A stretch of 64,000 nucleotides of DNA from positions 156,867 through 220,866 of the forward strand of contig NZ_AUGZ01000008.1 of the NCBI RefSeq assembly GCF_000422925.1, written 5' to 3'. The notes under the pieces were generated by a model that saw nothing but the letters and a program-made list of their open reading frames with translations, did not search any database and was not told the origin of the DNA. Numbering within the stretch: the stretch's first letter is position 1; the number at the start of each line of letters is the position of its first letter. The translations under genes were made by a program, and so were the position numbers. Below are positions 27,851 to 35,903 of this stretch, piece by piece. This stretch comes from Paludibacterium yongneupense DSM 18731 (lineage in GTDB: Bacteria > Pseudomonadota > Gammaproteobacteria > Burkholderiales > Chromobacteriaceae).

Positions 27851-29239
27851 CTACAGCCATTTGCCAGGGTTCATGCGGCGTTCGGGGTCGAGCAGCTGCT
27901 TGATGGCCCGCATCAGCGCGAGCGCGGCGGGGTCCTTGTAGCGCTCGAGCCAGTGGCGCTTGAGCTGCCCGATCCCGTGTTCGGCCGCCAGTGTGCCGCC
28001 GTGTCGATACACGATGTCGTAGACGATGCCGTTTACGCGTTCTTCATCGTCGAACAGATCGGTGTTGCCCGGACGGGTGGCGGAAACGTTGTAATGCAGG
28101 TTGCCGTCGCCAGCGTGGCCGAAGGCGATGATGCGGCAGCCGGGAAAGGCCGCTTCGAGCGCCGCGCCTGCCTCGTCGATAAAGACGGGAATCGCGCTGC
28201 ACGGCACCGCGATATCGTGCTTGATGCTCGGCCCCTCGCGTTTCTGGCTATCGGACAGCACTTCGCGCAAGGCCCACAGCGCTTCGCGCTCGGCCTCGTT
28301 TTTCGCGACCACGCCATCGACGGTGTGCGCCTGGGCCAGGCATTCCAGCAGCGGTGGATAAAGTGCCGCGCTGTCGCCTCCATCGGATAACTCCAGCAGG
28401 ATGGCCCATGGACTCATGAAAGGGACGCGCGCGGTGTTCTGGCGCCGGACCAGCTCCAGGCAGGGGAGCGAAATCAGCTCGAAGGTGGTCAGGCGGTCTC
28501 CGAAGCGATCGCGCAGCCGGTGCAGCCAATCCAGACCCTCCTGCGGCGTATCGACGCCGATCAGCGCGGTGGCGCGCGCCGTCGGCATCGGAAACAGGCG
28601 CAGCGTCGCCGCTGTGATCAGCCCCAGCTGCCCTTCCGCACCGATGAACAACTGCTTGATGTCGAGCCCGCTGGTGTCTTTGCGCAGGCCGGATAAATCC
28701 TCGATCAGGCTGCCATCGGGCAGGATGACTTCCAGCCCCAGCGCCAGTTCGCGCATGGTTCCATAACGCAGTACGGCCATTCCGCCAGCATTGGTCGACA
28801 GGTTGCCCCCGATCTGGCAGCTGCCCTCGCTGGCCAGCGATAGCGGGAACAGGCGCTTGTGCCTGGCGGCCAGCTGTTGCGCCGCGGCCAGGGTGACGCC
28901 GGCTTCCAGCGTCATGGTGTCGTTGCCGGCATCGATTGCCAGTACCCGGTTCAGTCGTCCGAGGCCCACGACCAGCTGCCGGCCACTCGTGTCCGGCGTG
29001 GCGGCGCCGCAGGTCGAGGTGTTGCCGCCCTGTGGCACGACAGCCACTCGATGGCGATGGGCAAGCCGCATCAAGGCGGCCGCCTCATCGCGGGTGCCTG
29101 GCAGGGCCACCGCCAGCGCGCGGCCGAAGTAGCGCTGGCGCCAGTCCACGCAATACGGCGAGGTATCGCAATCGGCAGTCAGCAGGTGGGAGGGGCCGAT
29201 CAGCGCGGCGAGTTCCTCGAGAAACGATTCAGTGTTCAT
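27851..29239 (-). CDS. FAD-linked 2-hydroxyacid/D-lactate dehydrogenase (GlcD family)
   Basis: The 462-residue flavoprotein belongs to the PCMH-type FAD-binding family (GlcD, D-lactate and D-2-hydroxyglutarate dehydrogenases). The FAD-binding half contains VVPQGGNTSTCGAA, EGSCQIGGNLSTNAGG and KDTSGLDIKQLFIGAEGQLG; the C-terminal half has IAFGHAGDGNLHYN and GGTLAAEHGIGQLKR, the metal/substrate region. It starts inside the last codons of the symporter gene (11-base overlap), so it should oxidise the acid that the symporter imports. The exact substrate is uncertain. Confidence 0.88.
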   Translation of the reverse strand: MNTESFLEELAALIGPSHLLTADCDTSPYCVDWRQRYFGRALAVALPGTRDEAAALMRLAHRHRVAVVPQGGNTSTCGAATPDTSGRQLVVGLGRLNRVLAIDAGNDTMTLEAGVTLAAAQQLAARHKRLFPLSLASEGSCQIGGNLSTNAGGMAVLRYGTMRELALGLEVILPDGSLIEDLSGLRKDTSGLDIKQLFIGAEGQLGLITAATLRLFPMPTARATALIGVDTPQEGLDWLHRLRDRFGDRLTTFELISLPCLELVRRQNTARVPFMSPWAILLELSDGGDSAALYPPLLECLAQAHTVDGVVAKNEAEREALWALREVLSDSQKREGPSIKHDIAVPCSAIPVFIDEAGAALEAAFPGCRIIAFGHAGDGNLHYNVSATRPGNTDLFDDEERVNGIVYDIVYRHGGTLAAEHGIGQLKRHWLERYKDPAALALMRAIKQLLDPERRMNPGKWL

Positions 29240-30737
29240 GGTGGTTTCCTTGCCGTACGGCGGATCGCGTCATGTGCGATGCCAGGCCGCCGGCGGCGAA
29301 GGCCAGTCCGACCGAGATCAGCGCCGGGTTGGCCAACGGAAAGAGCGGGTGGGCGAAGCCGAGCAGGCCGACCCAGACGGTCGGACCGGTCACGATGGCG
29401 AATACGGAGCTGACCATCCCGGCGATGCCGCACGCCAGTGCGCCTTGCACGGTCAGGCCCGGCCAGAACAGGCTCAGCAACAGCACGGGAAAATTGGCGC
29501 TGGCGGCCAGGGCGAAAGCGAGCCCCAGCATGAAGGCGATATTCTGCTGCTGGAACAGGGTCGATAGCGCGATGGCCACGAGCCCGAGCCCCAGTGCCGC
29601 CAGGCGCGTGACGAGAAGCTCGCGGCCGCCGCCGCGGTTCTTGCGCCAGAGCACGCCGTAGACATCGTGGCCGATGGCGCCGGCGCCGGCCAGCGTCAGT
29701 CCTGCGACGACCGCCAGCATGGTGGCGAAAGCGATGGCGGCGACGGCCGCCATCAAGGGTTCGCCGCCGATGACGCGGGCCAGGTGCAGTGCCACCATAT
29801 TGCCGCCGCCGATCAGCTTGCCGGCCGCGTCGAGAAAGGCCGGATGCCCCGCGACCAGTATGATGCCACCCGCGCCTATCACCGCGTTCAGGGTGAAAAA
29901 CAGCGCAATGATGCCGGTTGCCCAGCAGACCGAGACGCGTGCCGCGCGGGCGTCGGCGACAGTGAAAAAACGCATCAGTACGTGCGGCAGCCCGAGCAGG
30001 CCGAGTACCAGCCCCAGCGCCAGCGAAATCACCTCCAGCGGTGTGCCCAGAGCCCGGCTTGGCAGCAATACCGCCGCTCCCGACGGGTGGCGGGCTACGG
30101 TTTCGCTCACCAACCGGCTCAGGCTCCAGCCGGTGTGGGCGAGCACGCCACTGGCGAGCAAAATGGCGGCGATCAGCATCAGCACCGCCTTGAGCATTTG
30201 CACCCATGTGGTGGCGAGCATGCCGCCGAGCCCGACGTAGAGCGTCATCAGTACGCCGACCAGCGTTACGGCCGCTCCATAGGGCAAACCGAACATCATC
30301 TCGATGAGCTTGCCGGAACCGACCATCTGCACGACGAGATAGAACAGGGTGATCAGCACGGTATTGAGCGCCGACATCAGACGGATAGAGCGTTGCGGGA
30401 AACGCCGCGCCAGGATGTCGGCGACGGTGTAGTGCCCCTGCTCGCGCAGCTTCTCCGCCAGCAGCAGCAGTAGCAGCGGCCAGCCGGCGAGGGTGGCGAC
30501 GGCATAGACCAGCGAGTCGTAGCCTTGCGCGAGAACGAGGCCGGCAGCGCCGAGGAAGGCCGCGGCGGACAGGTAGTCGCCCGCGAGCGCGAGCCCGTTT
30601 TGCCATCCGTTCACCCGCATGCCCGCGCGGAAGAACTGCTGGGGCGTGTGCGACAGGCGCGCGGCGCGACGGGTGATCAGCAGGCTCATGGCGACGACGA
30701 GGACAAACAGCCAGATGGCGAGGGGCGAGGTCGGCAT
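29229..30737 (-). CDS. Sodium:solute symporter (ActP-like monocarboxylate permease)
   Basis: The 502-residue membrane protein has about 13 hydrophobic segments and SSS-family signatures such as GDYLSAAAFLGAAGLVLAQG near the N-terminus, YTVADILARRF, and GLPHVLMRFFTVADARAAR in the middle. These are typical of ActP-type acetate/glycolate/pyruvate symporters. The start MPTSPLAIWLF at 30737 overlaps the DUF485 stop (TGATG); the longer frame runs backwards through that gene. Its 3' end overlaps the oxidase gene by 11 bases. Confidence 0.9.
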   Translation of the reverse strand: MPTSPLAIWLFVLVVAMSLLITRRAARLSHTPQQFFRAGMRVNGWQNGLALAGDYLSAAAFLGAAGLVLAQGYDSLVYAVATLAGWPLLLLLLAEKLREQGHYTVADILARRFPQRSIRLMSALNTVLITLFYLVVQMVGSGKLIEMMFGLPYGAAVTLVGVLMTLYVGLGGMLATTWVQMLKAVLMLIAAILLASGVLAHTGWSLSRLVSETVARHPSGAAVLLPSRALGTPLEVISLALGLVLGLLGLPHVLMRFFTVADARAARVSVCWATGIIALFFTLNAVIGAGGIILVAGHPAFLDAAGKLIGGGNMVALHLARVIGGEPLMAAVAAIAFATMLAVVAGLTLAGAGAIGHDVYGVLWRKNRGGGRELLVTRLAALGLGLVAIALSTLFQQQNIAFMLGLAFALAASANFPVLLLSLFWPGLTVQGALACGIAGMVSSVFAIVTGPTVWVGLLGFAHPLFPLANPALISVGLAFAAGGLASHMTRSAVRQGNHHEH

Positions 30738-30952
30738 CACGCGTCCTCGCGTACGGATAGCCGGACATAAAGGACGGTGACGGCAAAGCCGAGCCAGATC
30801 AGTCCGATCGCGAGCGGTAGCGACAGCGGGATGGAGCCGCCCGGCCAGCATGGCCGCGCAAGCCAGGACGGGACGAATGCGACGACGGCGAAATACAGGG
30901 TGAGCGGTGCCAGTAGCAAGACCAGCAGGCGTCGGCGGACAACAGCGTTCAT
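30737..30952 (-). CDS. Small DUF485-type membrane protein paired with the symporter
   Basis: A 71-residue protein with two membrane helices: LLVLLLAPLTLYFAVVAFVPSWLARP and LPLAIGLIWLGFAVTVLYVRLSVREDA. Small DUF485 (YjcH-like) proteins are normally encoded directly before ActP-type symporters, as here, where stop and start overlap. It is shorter than E. coli YjcH (104). Its role as an accessory subunit is an inference from this pairing. Confidence 0.8.
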   Translation of the reverse strand: MNAVVRRRLLVLLLAPLTLYFAVVAFVPSWLARPCWPGGSIPLSLPLAIGLIWLGFAVTVLYVRLSVREDA

Positions 30953-30962
30953 CGGGGCGGCT

Positions 30963-32318
30963 TCACTTTTGCCAGTAGGTTTTGACGTTGACGAACTCGT
31001 AGAGTCCGAATTCGGATAGTTCGCGGCCGTAGCCTGAATCCTTGACTCCGCCGAAAGGCAGGCGCAGGTCCGAACTGGTATGGCGATTGATGAAGACGCT
31101 ACCGGCCTCGATCTGGCGTGCGAGCTCCCATGCGCGGTCGGTATCGGCGCTGTACAGGGTGGCGCCCAAGCCGAACGGGGTGTCGTTAGCCAGCCGGATT
31201 GCATCGGCCTCGTCCCGGGCGCGCAGGATGCTGGCCACCGGCCCGAAGACTTCTTCGTGATAGACACGGCAAGCCGGTCCGACATGGTCGAGGACTGTCG
31301 CCGGGTAGTAGAAGCCGGCACCTGCCGGCATTTCGCCGCCCAGCGTCAGGGTGGCGCCGTTGGTCACGGCATCCATGACCTGGCCGTGCAGATTCTCACG
31401 CAGATCGGCGCGCGCGAGCGGCGCCAGCGACGCGGCGGGATCGGCCGGGTGTCCGGGGCGCAGCCGCGCCGCTTCCCGCGTCAGCGCCTCGCTGAACGCT
31501 TCCGCTATCTCGGGGACTACGATCATGCGCTTGGCGGCATTGCACGACTGGCCTGCATCTCGGAACCGCGACAGCGCCGCTTCGCGCGCTGCGGCTTCGA
31601 TGTCGGCGTCGGCCAGCACGATGAAGGGGTTGCTGCCGCCGAGTTCGAGCACGGTCTTGCGCAGATGTCGTCCGGCCATGGCCGCTATCATGCGCCCGGT
31701 GCGGGTCGAACCGGTGAAGGCGACCGCGTCGCAGCCGCGAACCGCGTCTTCGACCTGCTCGGGATCTATCCAGGCCCCGCGCACGACATCCAGGTCGCTG
31801 CGTTGCACGCAGTCGAGCAGCAGCCGGGTGCATTGCGGTACCGAGGGGGCGGGCTTGACCAGACAGGCGTTGCCGGCAATCAGGGCGGGAATGGCAAATC
31901 GCAGAACCTGCCACACTGGGTAGTTCCACGGCATGATGGCCAGCACCAGTCCCAGCGGTTCGAAGGCGACGCCACTACGGCTGGCCTGGGTCGGTATCGC
32001 CAGCGGCCGCAGCAGCTCGGGCGCGAGCTCGGCGTAGTAGCGTATCAGCTGCACCGACTTGTCGATTTCGGCCAGGCATTCGGCAATGCGCTTGCCGACT
32101 TCGAGCGAAACCAGACCGGCCAGAGGCTCGCGTTCGTGCTCCAGCGTCGTCGCCAGGCGCAACAGGGCGGCGGCGCGCCCGGCGACCGAGCGCTCGCGCC
32201 AAACGCGCTGGGCCGCACGCAATTGCGCGAGGGTGGCGGTCAACTGTCGGGGGGTATCCGCCGGTCGGGTAAACAAAACCTCGCCGGTGGCCGGGCTGCA
32301 GGAAGTGAAGGCGTTCAT
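30963..32318 (-). CDS. NAD(P)+-dependent aldehyde dehydrogenase (succinate-semialdehyde type)
   Basis: The 451-residue protein is an aldehyde dehydrogenase with the catalytic Glu225 in TVLELGGSNPF and the nucleophile Cys259 in RDAGQSCNAAKR. The N-terminal binding segment IMPWNYPVWQVLRFAIPALIAGN and the C-terminal HTSSDLRLPFGGVKDSGYGRELSEFGLYEF are those of Sad/GabD-like short succinate-semialdehyde dehydrogenases. It starts the leftward operon with the DUF485 protein, symporter and flavoprotein, ten bases before the DUF485 gene. The physiological aldehyde is unknown. Confidence 0.9.
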   Translation of the reverse strand: MNAFTSCSPATGEVLFTRPADTPRQLTATLAQLRAAQRVWRERSVAGRAAALLRLATTLEHEREPLAGLVSLEVGKRIAECLAEIDKSVQLIRYYAELAPELLRPLAIPTQASRSGVAFEPLGLVLAIMPWNYPVWQVLRFAIPALIAGNACLVKPAPSVPQCTRLLLDCVQRSDLDVVRGAWIDPEQVEDAVRGCDAVAFTGSTRTGRMIAAMAGRHLRKTVLELGGSNPFIVLADADIEAAAREAALSRFRDAGQSCNAAKRMIVVPEIAEAFSEALTREAARLRPGHPADPAASLAPLARADLRENLHGQVMDAVTNGATLTLGGEMPAGAGFYYPATVLDHVGPACRVYHEEVFGPVASILRARDEADAIRLANDTPFGLGATLYSADTDRAWELARQIEAGSVFINRHTSSDLRLPFGGVKDSGYGRELSEFGLYEFVNVKTYWQK

Positions 32319-32337
32319 CGCCCTACTTTAACGGGAT

Positions 32338-32368
32338 GACGAGAGTCCGGCAACGGCGGACTCTCGTC
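32338..32368. terminator. Perfect 12-bp hairpin between nitronate monooxygenase and ALDH
   Basis: GACGAGAGTCCG and CGGACTCTCGTC pair exactly over a seven-base loop in the gap between two leftward genes. There is no T run. It may attenuate or process the transcript. Confidence 0.5.
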
Positions 32369-32380
32369 GCGGGGCCGCTT

Positions 32381-33553
32381 TCAACGGCCCGCTTGCAGCT
32401 CGGCCGGCATTTCGCCGGTCAGAAAATACTGGATGGTCTCGCGTGCGCTGCGCATCGCCGGCCCGAAGGGCAGGGGGTCGGCGCCGCGGAAGAACAGACC
32501 CTTGCTGACTTCGCCGCGGAAGGCGGCGGACAGTTTCAGGTCGATGCAGAACTGACCGACCTTGGACAGACCGTCGCGCAGCCCGCAGACCGTCAGGCAG
32601 TTGAGCCCCTGGGTGCAGCGGCGCGGGTCGGCCTTGGCGTTGGCCTGCAGCTTGGCTTCGCGGTGCAGATAGCTTTTCAGGAAGGGCGTCAGCACGCCGC
32701 GCGCCGGCAGGCCGGCCACGCTCATGAACTCGACGATGTCCTCGGGCAGTGCTTCGGCCAGCGTGCGCTTGAAGTTGATGTGGGCGTCGCCTTCTGTCGT
32801 CACCGCGAAGGCGGTGCCGATCTGGACGGCGGAGGCACCGAATTCGTTGAGGAAGGTCTTGACCTTTTCGAAGCTGTTGACGCCGCCGGCGACGATGAGC
32901 GGCACTTTTTCGCGCTCGAGGCCGAGCGCCTTGAAGACTTCGAAGGTTTCTTCCAGTACGCGCTTGAATTCGAACCGGGGCTGATCGAGGTCGGCGATGG
33001 TGGCTGCACCGAGGTGGCCGCCTGCATGGTTCGGATGCTCGATCACGATGGCGTCAGGCAGACGGTTCTTCTTCATCCAGCGTTTCAGCACGATGTTGAT
33101 GCCGCGCGATTCGGACAGAATGGGGATCAGGGCGACGTCGGGATGTCCGGTGGCCATTTCCGGCAGGTCGAGCGGCAGGCCTGCCCCCATGACCACGGCC
33201 TGAGCGCCCGATTCGCAGGCCTGGCGCACCAGAGCCGGATGATCGTCGACGGCTTTCATGACATTGACGGCGACAATACCGTTTCCTTCGGACCGCTGCA
33301 GTGCCCCTTTGACCTCGCGGTCGAGCGCGATGCGGTTCAGGCGGTCGAGCGTGGCCTGATTCGCGCCGGCCGATTCCGACATCAGGTCATCGTGAAGATG
33401 ACGCAGATCAACACTGGCAATCGTACCGACCGCACCCTCGCGGGCAACGGCCCCGGCCAGACTTTTGGCCGAAATACCGACCCCCATGCCGCCTTGTACG
33501 ATGGGCAGGAGTTCACGGCCCCGTATAACAAGCGGCGAAAACAGATGTTTCAT
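32381..33553 (-). CDS. Nitronate monooxygenase-family FMN protein
   Basis: The 390-residue TIM-barrel flavoprotein has the NMO/FabK-like FMN-binding features: LPIVQGGMGVGISAKSLAGAVAREGAVGTI near the N-terminus, AIVIEHPNHAGGHLG (catalytic His region), VPLIVAGGVNS and SAVQIGTAFAVTTE. A C-terminal block with four cysteines (RCTQGLNCLTVCGLR ... FCIDLK) is unusual for nitronate monooxygenases and could bind metal. I chose ATG 33553 (MKHLFSPLVIRGREL); ten codons upstream another ATG gives an extension with no support. GAGG precedes the start. Confidence 0.83.
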   Translation of the reverse strand: MKHLFSPLVIRGRELLPIVQGGMGVGISAKSLAGAVAREGAVGTIASVDLRHLHDDLMSESAGANQATLDRLNRIALDREVKGALQRSEGNGIVAVNVMKAVDDHPALVRQACESGAQAVVMGAGLPLDLPEMATGHPDVALIPILSESRGINIVLKRWMKKNRLPDAIVIEHPNHAGGHLGAATIADLDQPRFEFKRVLEETFEVFKALGLEREKVPLIVAGGVNSFEKVKTFLNEFGASAVQIGTAFAVTTEGDAHINFKRTLAEALPEDIVEFMSVAGLPARGVLTPFLKSYLHREAKLQANAKADPRRCTQGLNCLTVCGLRDGLSKVGQFCIDLKLSAAFRGEVSKGLFFRGADPLPFGPAMRSARETIQYFLTGEMPAELQAGR

Positions 33554-33771
33554 GGTGGTTGGCCTCGCGTCGAGCAAAAACACTATGGAGTGTAAGTTAT
33601 GAAATTGTCGGGGTCTTGATATGCGTCAATCAGGCGGGGGGACGGTTGTCAACGTATTACCGCAGAACGGCTGATTTTAACACAGATTTTCAGCGTTCTC
33701 AAAGCATTACAGCCGCGTGACGGCGGCGGGCGGCGGGCCGGGGGCCTGCCGGGAAAGGTTAGAGCGCTTAC

Positions 33772-33787
33772 CTGACCGAAAGGACAG
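33772..33787 (+). promoter_or_regulatory. CviR-type lux box upstream of the AHL synthase gene
   Basis: CTGACCGAAAGGACAG fits the consensus I recall for CviR of Chromobacterium violaceum (CTGNCC, four bases, GGNCAG) at every fixed position. It lies 64 bases before the ATG of the synthase, suitable for activation, and implies positive autoregulation of the signal. Confidence 0.85.
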
Positions 33788-33850
33788 ATTTACCGGTAAC
33801 GGCAAGCTCTTAGAGTGGAATTCCGTAAGACAATTCCTATGGAGCTTGTT

Positions 33851-34513
33851 ATGAATTCTGTTCACTTTTCAGCCGAGTCCGATTTTCGCCTGGCTTCTAT
33901 CCGTGGTGGCCGACGCGAGACGGAGTTGCTGCGCTTTCGGCATCGGATATTTCGAGACCAACTGCGCTGGCTCGCACCGTCAGAGGATGGGCTGGACCGT
34001 GATGACTACGACAGCTTTTCCGATAATTTCGCCGTCCTGGACGGCAACGATGTGATCGGCTCGGCGCGAATCACCCCCGGGCACTGTCCGTTCATGATCG
34101 AAAGCGAGTTCTCCGCCTTGATGCCAGAAGGGTTTGTGTTGCAAAAAGGGGCACAAAGCGCGGAAGTGACGCGCTTCGCGGTGGGGCAGGACAAGAAGGG
34201 GCAGCGGCCGGAAGCCGCTGCGCATCTGTTGTATTTCAGCTTATATGCCTGGGCACGGACTCATCAGGTGCGCTTGATGTATTTCGTTGTCGAACCGCCG
34301 TTTTTCCGCCATATCCAGCGGCTCGGCTTTCCCGCGCATCGTATCGGGCCGGCGCGACCGCTGGACGGCGGGGTGATGTCCCAGGCCGCCTACCTCGATT
34401 GGTCGGAGGCGGGCCCGGATTTCATTCGTTGGCTGCGATCGGCGGTTGCAGCCCCATCTGAAGTCCTCGCACGATCGCATGCGTCCGATTATTCGCATCC
34501 AGTTTTCGGATGA
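33851..34513 (+). CDS. cviI: N-acyl-homoserine lactone synthase (CviI-like)
   Basis: The 220-residue LuxI-family enzyme makes an acyl-homoserine lactone from acyl-ACP and S-adenosylmethionine. The conserved N-terminal signature is present: LRFRHRIFRDQLRWL, a D-D-YD acidic patch (DRDDYD) and GSARITP, plus EVTRFAV in the core. GGAG lies seven bases before ATG 33851; GTG 33815 and ATG 33839 upstream lack such a site. The gene runs towards the LuxR gene and their 3' ends overlap by 92 bases, the same arrangement as cviI/cviR in Chromobacterium. Confidence 0.92.
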   Translation: MNSVHFSAESDFRLASIRGGRRETELLRFRHRIFRDQLRWLAPSEDGLDRDDYDSFSDNFAVLDGNDVIGSARITPGHCPFMIESEFSALMPEGFVLQKGAQSAEVTRFAVGQDKKGQRPEAAAHLLYFSLYAWARTHQVRLMYFVVEPPFFRHIQRLGFPAHRIGPARPLDGGVMSQAAYLDWSEAGPDFIRWLRSAVAAPSEVLARSHASDYSHPVFG

Positions 34514-35219
34514 TGTTGGCGACGTGAAATTTGACGGTCCGCTCGCTGATCGCCAGGATGGTGGCGATTTCCCAGTTGGTTTTGCCTCGGCTCATCCACT
34601 GGAAAATATCGTACTCGCGGTGTGACAGCAGCATGGCCGATGGCGAATTGGGCGCCAGATTTGCGACGCGGACCATGGCCTGGTGCAAGTGCGGCACCAG
34701 GCAATTCACCATTTCGATCAACTGATGGTCGCGTATCATCTCTTCGCCTGTCAGCGAAATGACGCAGGCAAGGTTCTGCCTTTCCGATGCCGAACTGAAG
34801 CTGACGCCGCAACCGAGCCCCATCGAGGCCGCTTCGGCGATGAAACGCTTCTCGAGCGCGGTCTTGGCGTAGGCGAACGAGTCTTTCCACACCACCGGTC
34901 CGCTACCGACCGGCGTGCGCAGCACCGGGTCGCAGCTGGCGTAGTTTTCACTCATATAGTGTTCGACCCAGTGCAGCGGGTAGTTCACGTTGACGACTTT
35001 CTCCAACCGTTGCAACTGGTGGCTCTGGTTGAGCCTTCCCATCGCCAGCACCATGTGCTCGGTTGGTATCTGCTGGTGCAGATACTCCAGATAGGCCTTC
35101 AGTTGTGCCTCCACCTCGACGTGGCCCGCCATGTGGATCCATTCGAGAAGGGCATACGTGCGTTCCGGTCCGAGTTCTTCGGGCAGGGGGCGCGAGTAAA
35201 ATAGAGGTGCCTTAGTCAT
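34422..35219 (-). CDS. cviR: LuxR-family quorum-sensing regulator (CviR-like)
   Basis: The 265-residue protein has an autoinducer-binding domain and a LuxR-type HTH (LSHREYDIFQWMSRGKTNWEIATILAISERTVKFHVANIIRKL). Ligand-pocket residues known from CviR are at identical positions: Tyr80, Trp84, Tyr88, Asp97 and Ser155. From memory, the whole HTH region and the C-terminal IAANE are near-identical to C. violaceum CviR. It should activate targets through CTGNCC-N4-GGNCAG sites, including the one before the synthase gene. It overlaps the synthase convergently. Confidence 0.95.
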   Translation of the reverse strand: MTKAPLFYSRPLPEELGPERTYALLEWIHMAGHVEVEAQLKAYLEYLHQQIPTEHMVLAMGRLNQSHQLQRLEKVVNVNYPLHWVEHYMSENYASCDPVLRTPVGSGPVVWKDSFAYAKTALEKRFIAEAASMGLGCGVSFSSASERQNLACVISLTGEEMIRDHQLIEMVNCLVPHLHQAMVRVANLAPNSPSAMLLSHREYDIFQWMSRGKTNWEIATILAISERTVKFHVANIIRKLDANNRTHAIVRGLQMGLQPPIAANE

Positions 35220-35903
35220 GAGCGACGCTTTCTTATTGTTTTGATTTAAAAAGCATAACAGACCCTTTACAATCCCGCTGCATCAAAAGAGCAGGAAACA
35301 GCCGTTCCAAAGGACGGGTCGGGGGCAGCTCCTGCTGACGCAACATTTGCCCTGCCTAGGTTTGATAGTCTAACTTTATCAATAAATAAAGGTGGAACGC
35401 ACTGCGCCTGAGCAAGCGCGTGCGCAATCGCGCACGACTCGAGCCGGCAGGAGCGAATCAGGCGGCCTTGATCGCCTTCTGTTGTCCTTATATATACCCG
35501 CCGCATCGGTCTTCACCGCCGCCAGCCATGTGCGGCAACACTAAAGTTCAGTGCAGATTGCCCCACGAACGGTGCAAGATGGAATCCTGACTGCAGAGCG
35601 GGGGCGGCAGCCCTCAGTCGTGAGAGAGGTCGGGCCGTCTGCAGGTGCGACGCGGCCAGTCTATCAGCATGTCATTGATGGCTAGGTATCTTGTTTGCAA
35701 TATTCGGTATTTTTTAGATGCTATAGTCATATCTTGCCCGCTCAACCCGCGAAAGTAGTGCTCGCTTTAAATAATTTAAACTTTAATAAAGTCTAGGAAT
35801 GGTGTACTCTTTTTTAAGAAGTGCTACTTAATAATGACGTTTAGAAGCTGTTTGTTATTTCTTCGGCATTGAATCGTTATGCCCACCTTGGATTGGCTCT
35901 GCT
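35220..35903. other. 684-base regulatory interval between cviR and the LysR gene
   Basis: No gene is supported; a 79-codon frame on the minus strand (35267-35506) lacks features. The interval must hold the promoters of two divergent genes. 35690-35880 is unusually AT-rich for this genome, with TTTAAATAATTTAAACTTT and TTTTTTAAGAAG patches. AGCAGGA (35291) and TCCTGCT (35332) form a long-range inverted repeat about 35 bases apart. Confidence 0.5.

Noticed and set aside
29236..30786. 516-codon frame overlapping the symporter on the same strand
   Set aside because: It is a +1 shadow; the parallel frame has clear membrane helices and SSS motifs.
35267..35506. 79-codon frame on the minus strand between cviR and the LysR gene
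   Set aside because: There is no good start context or family motif; it lies in the likely promoter region of cviR.
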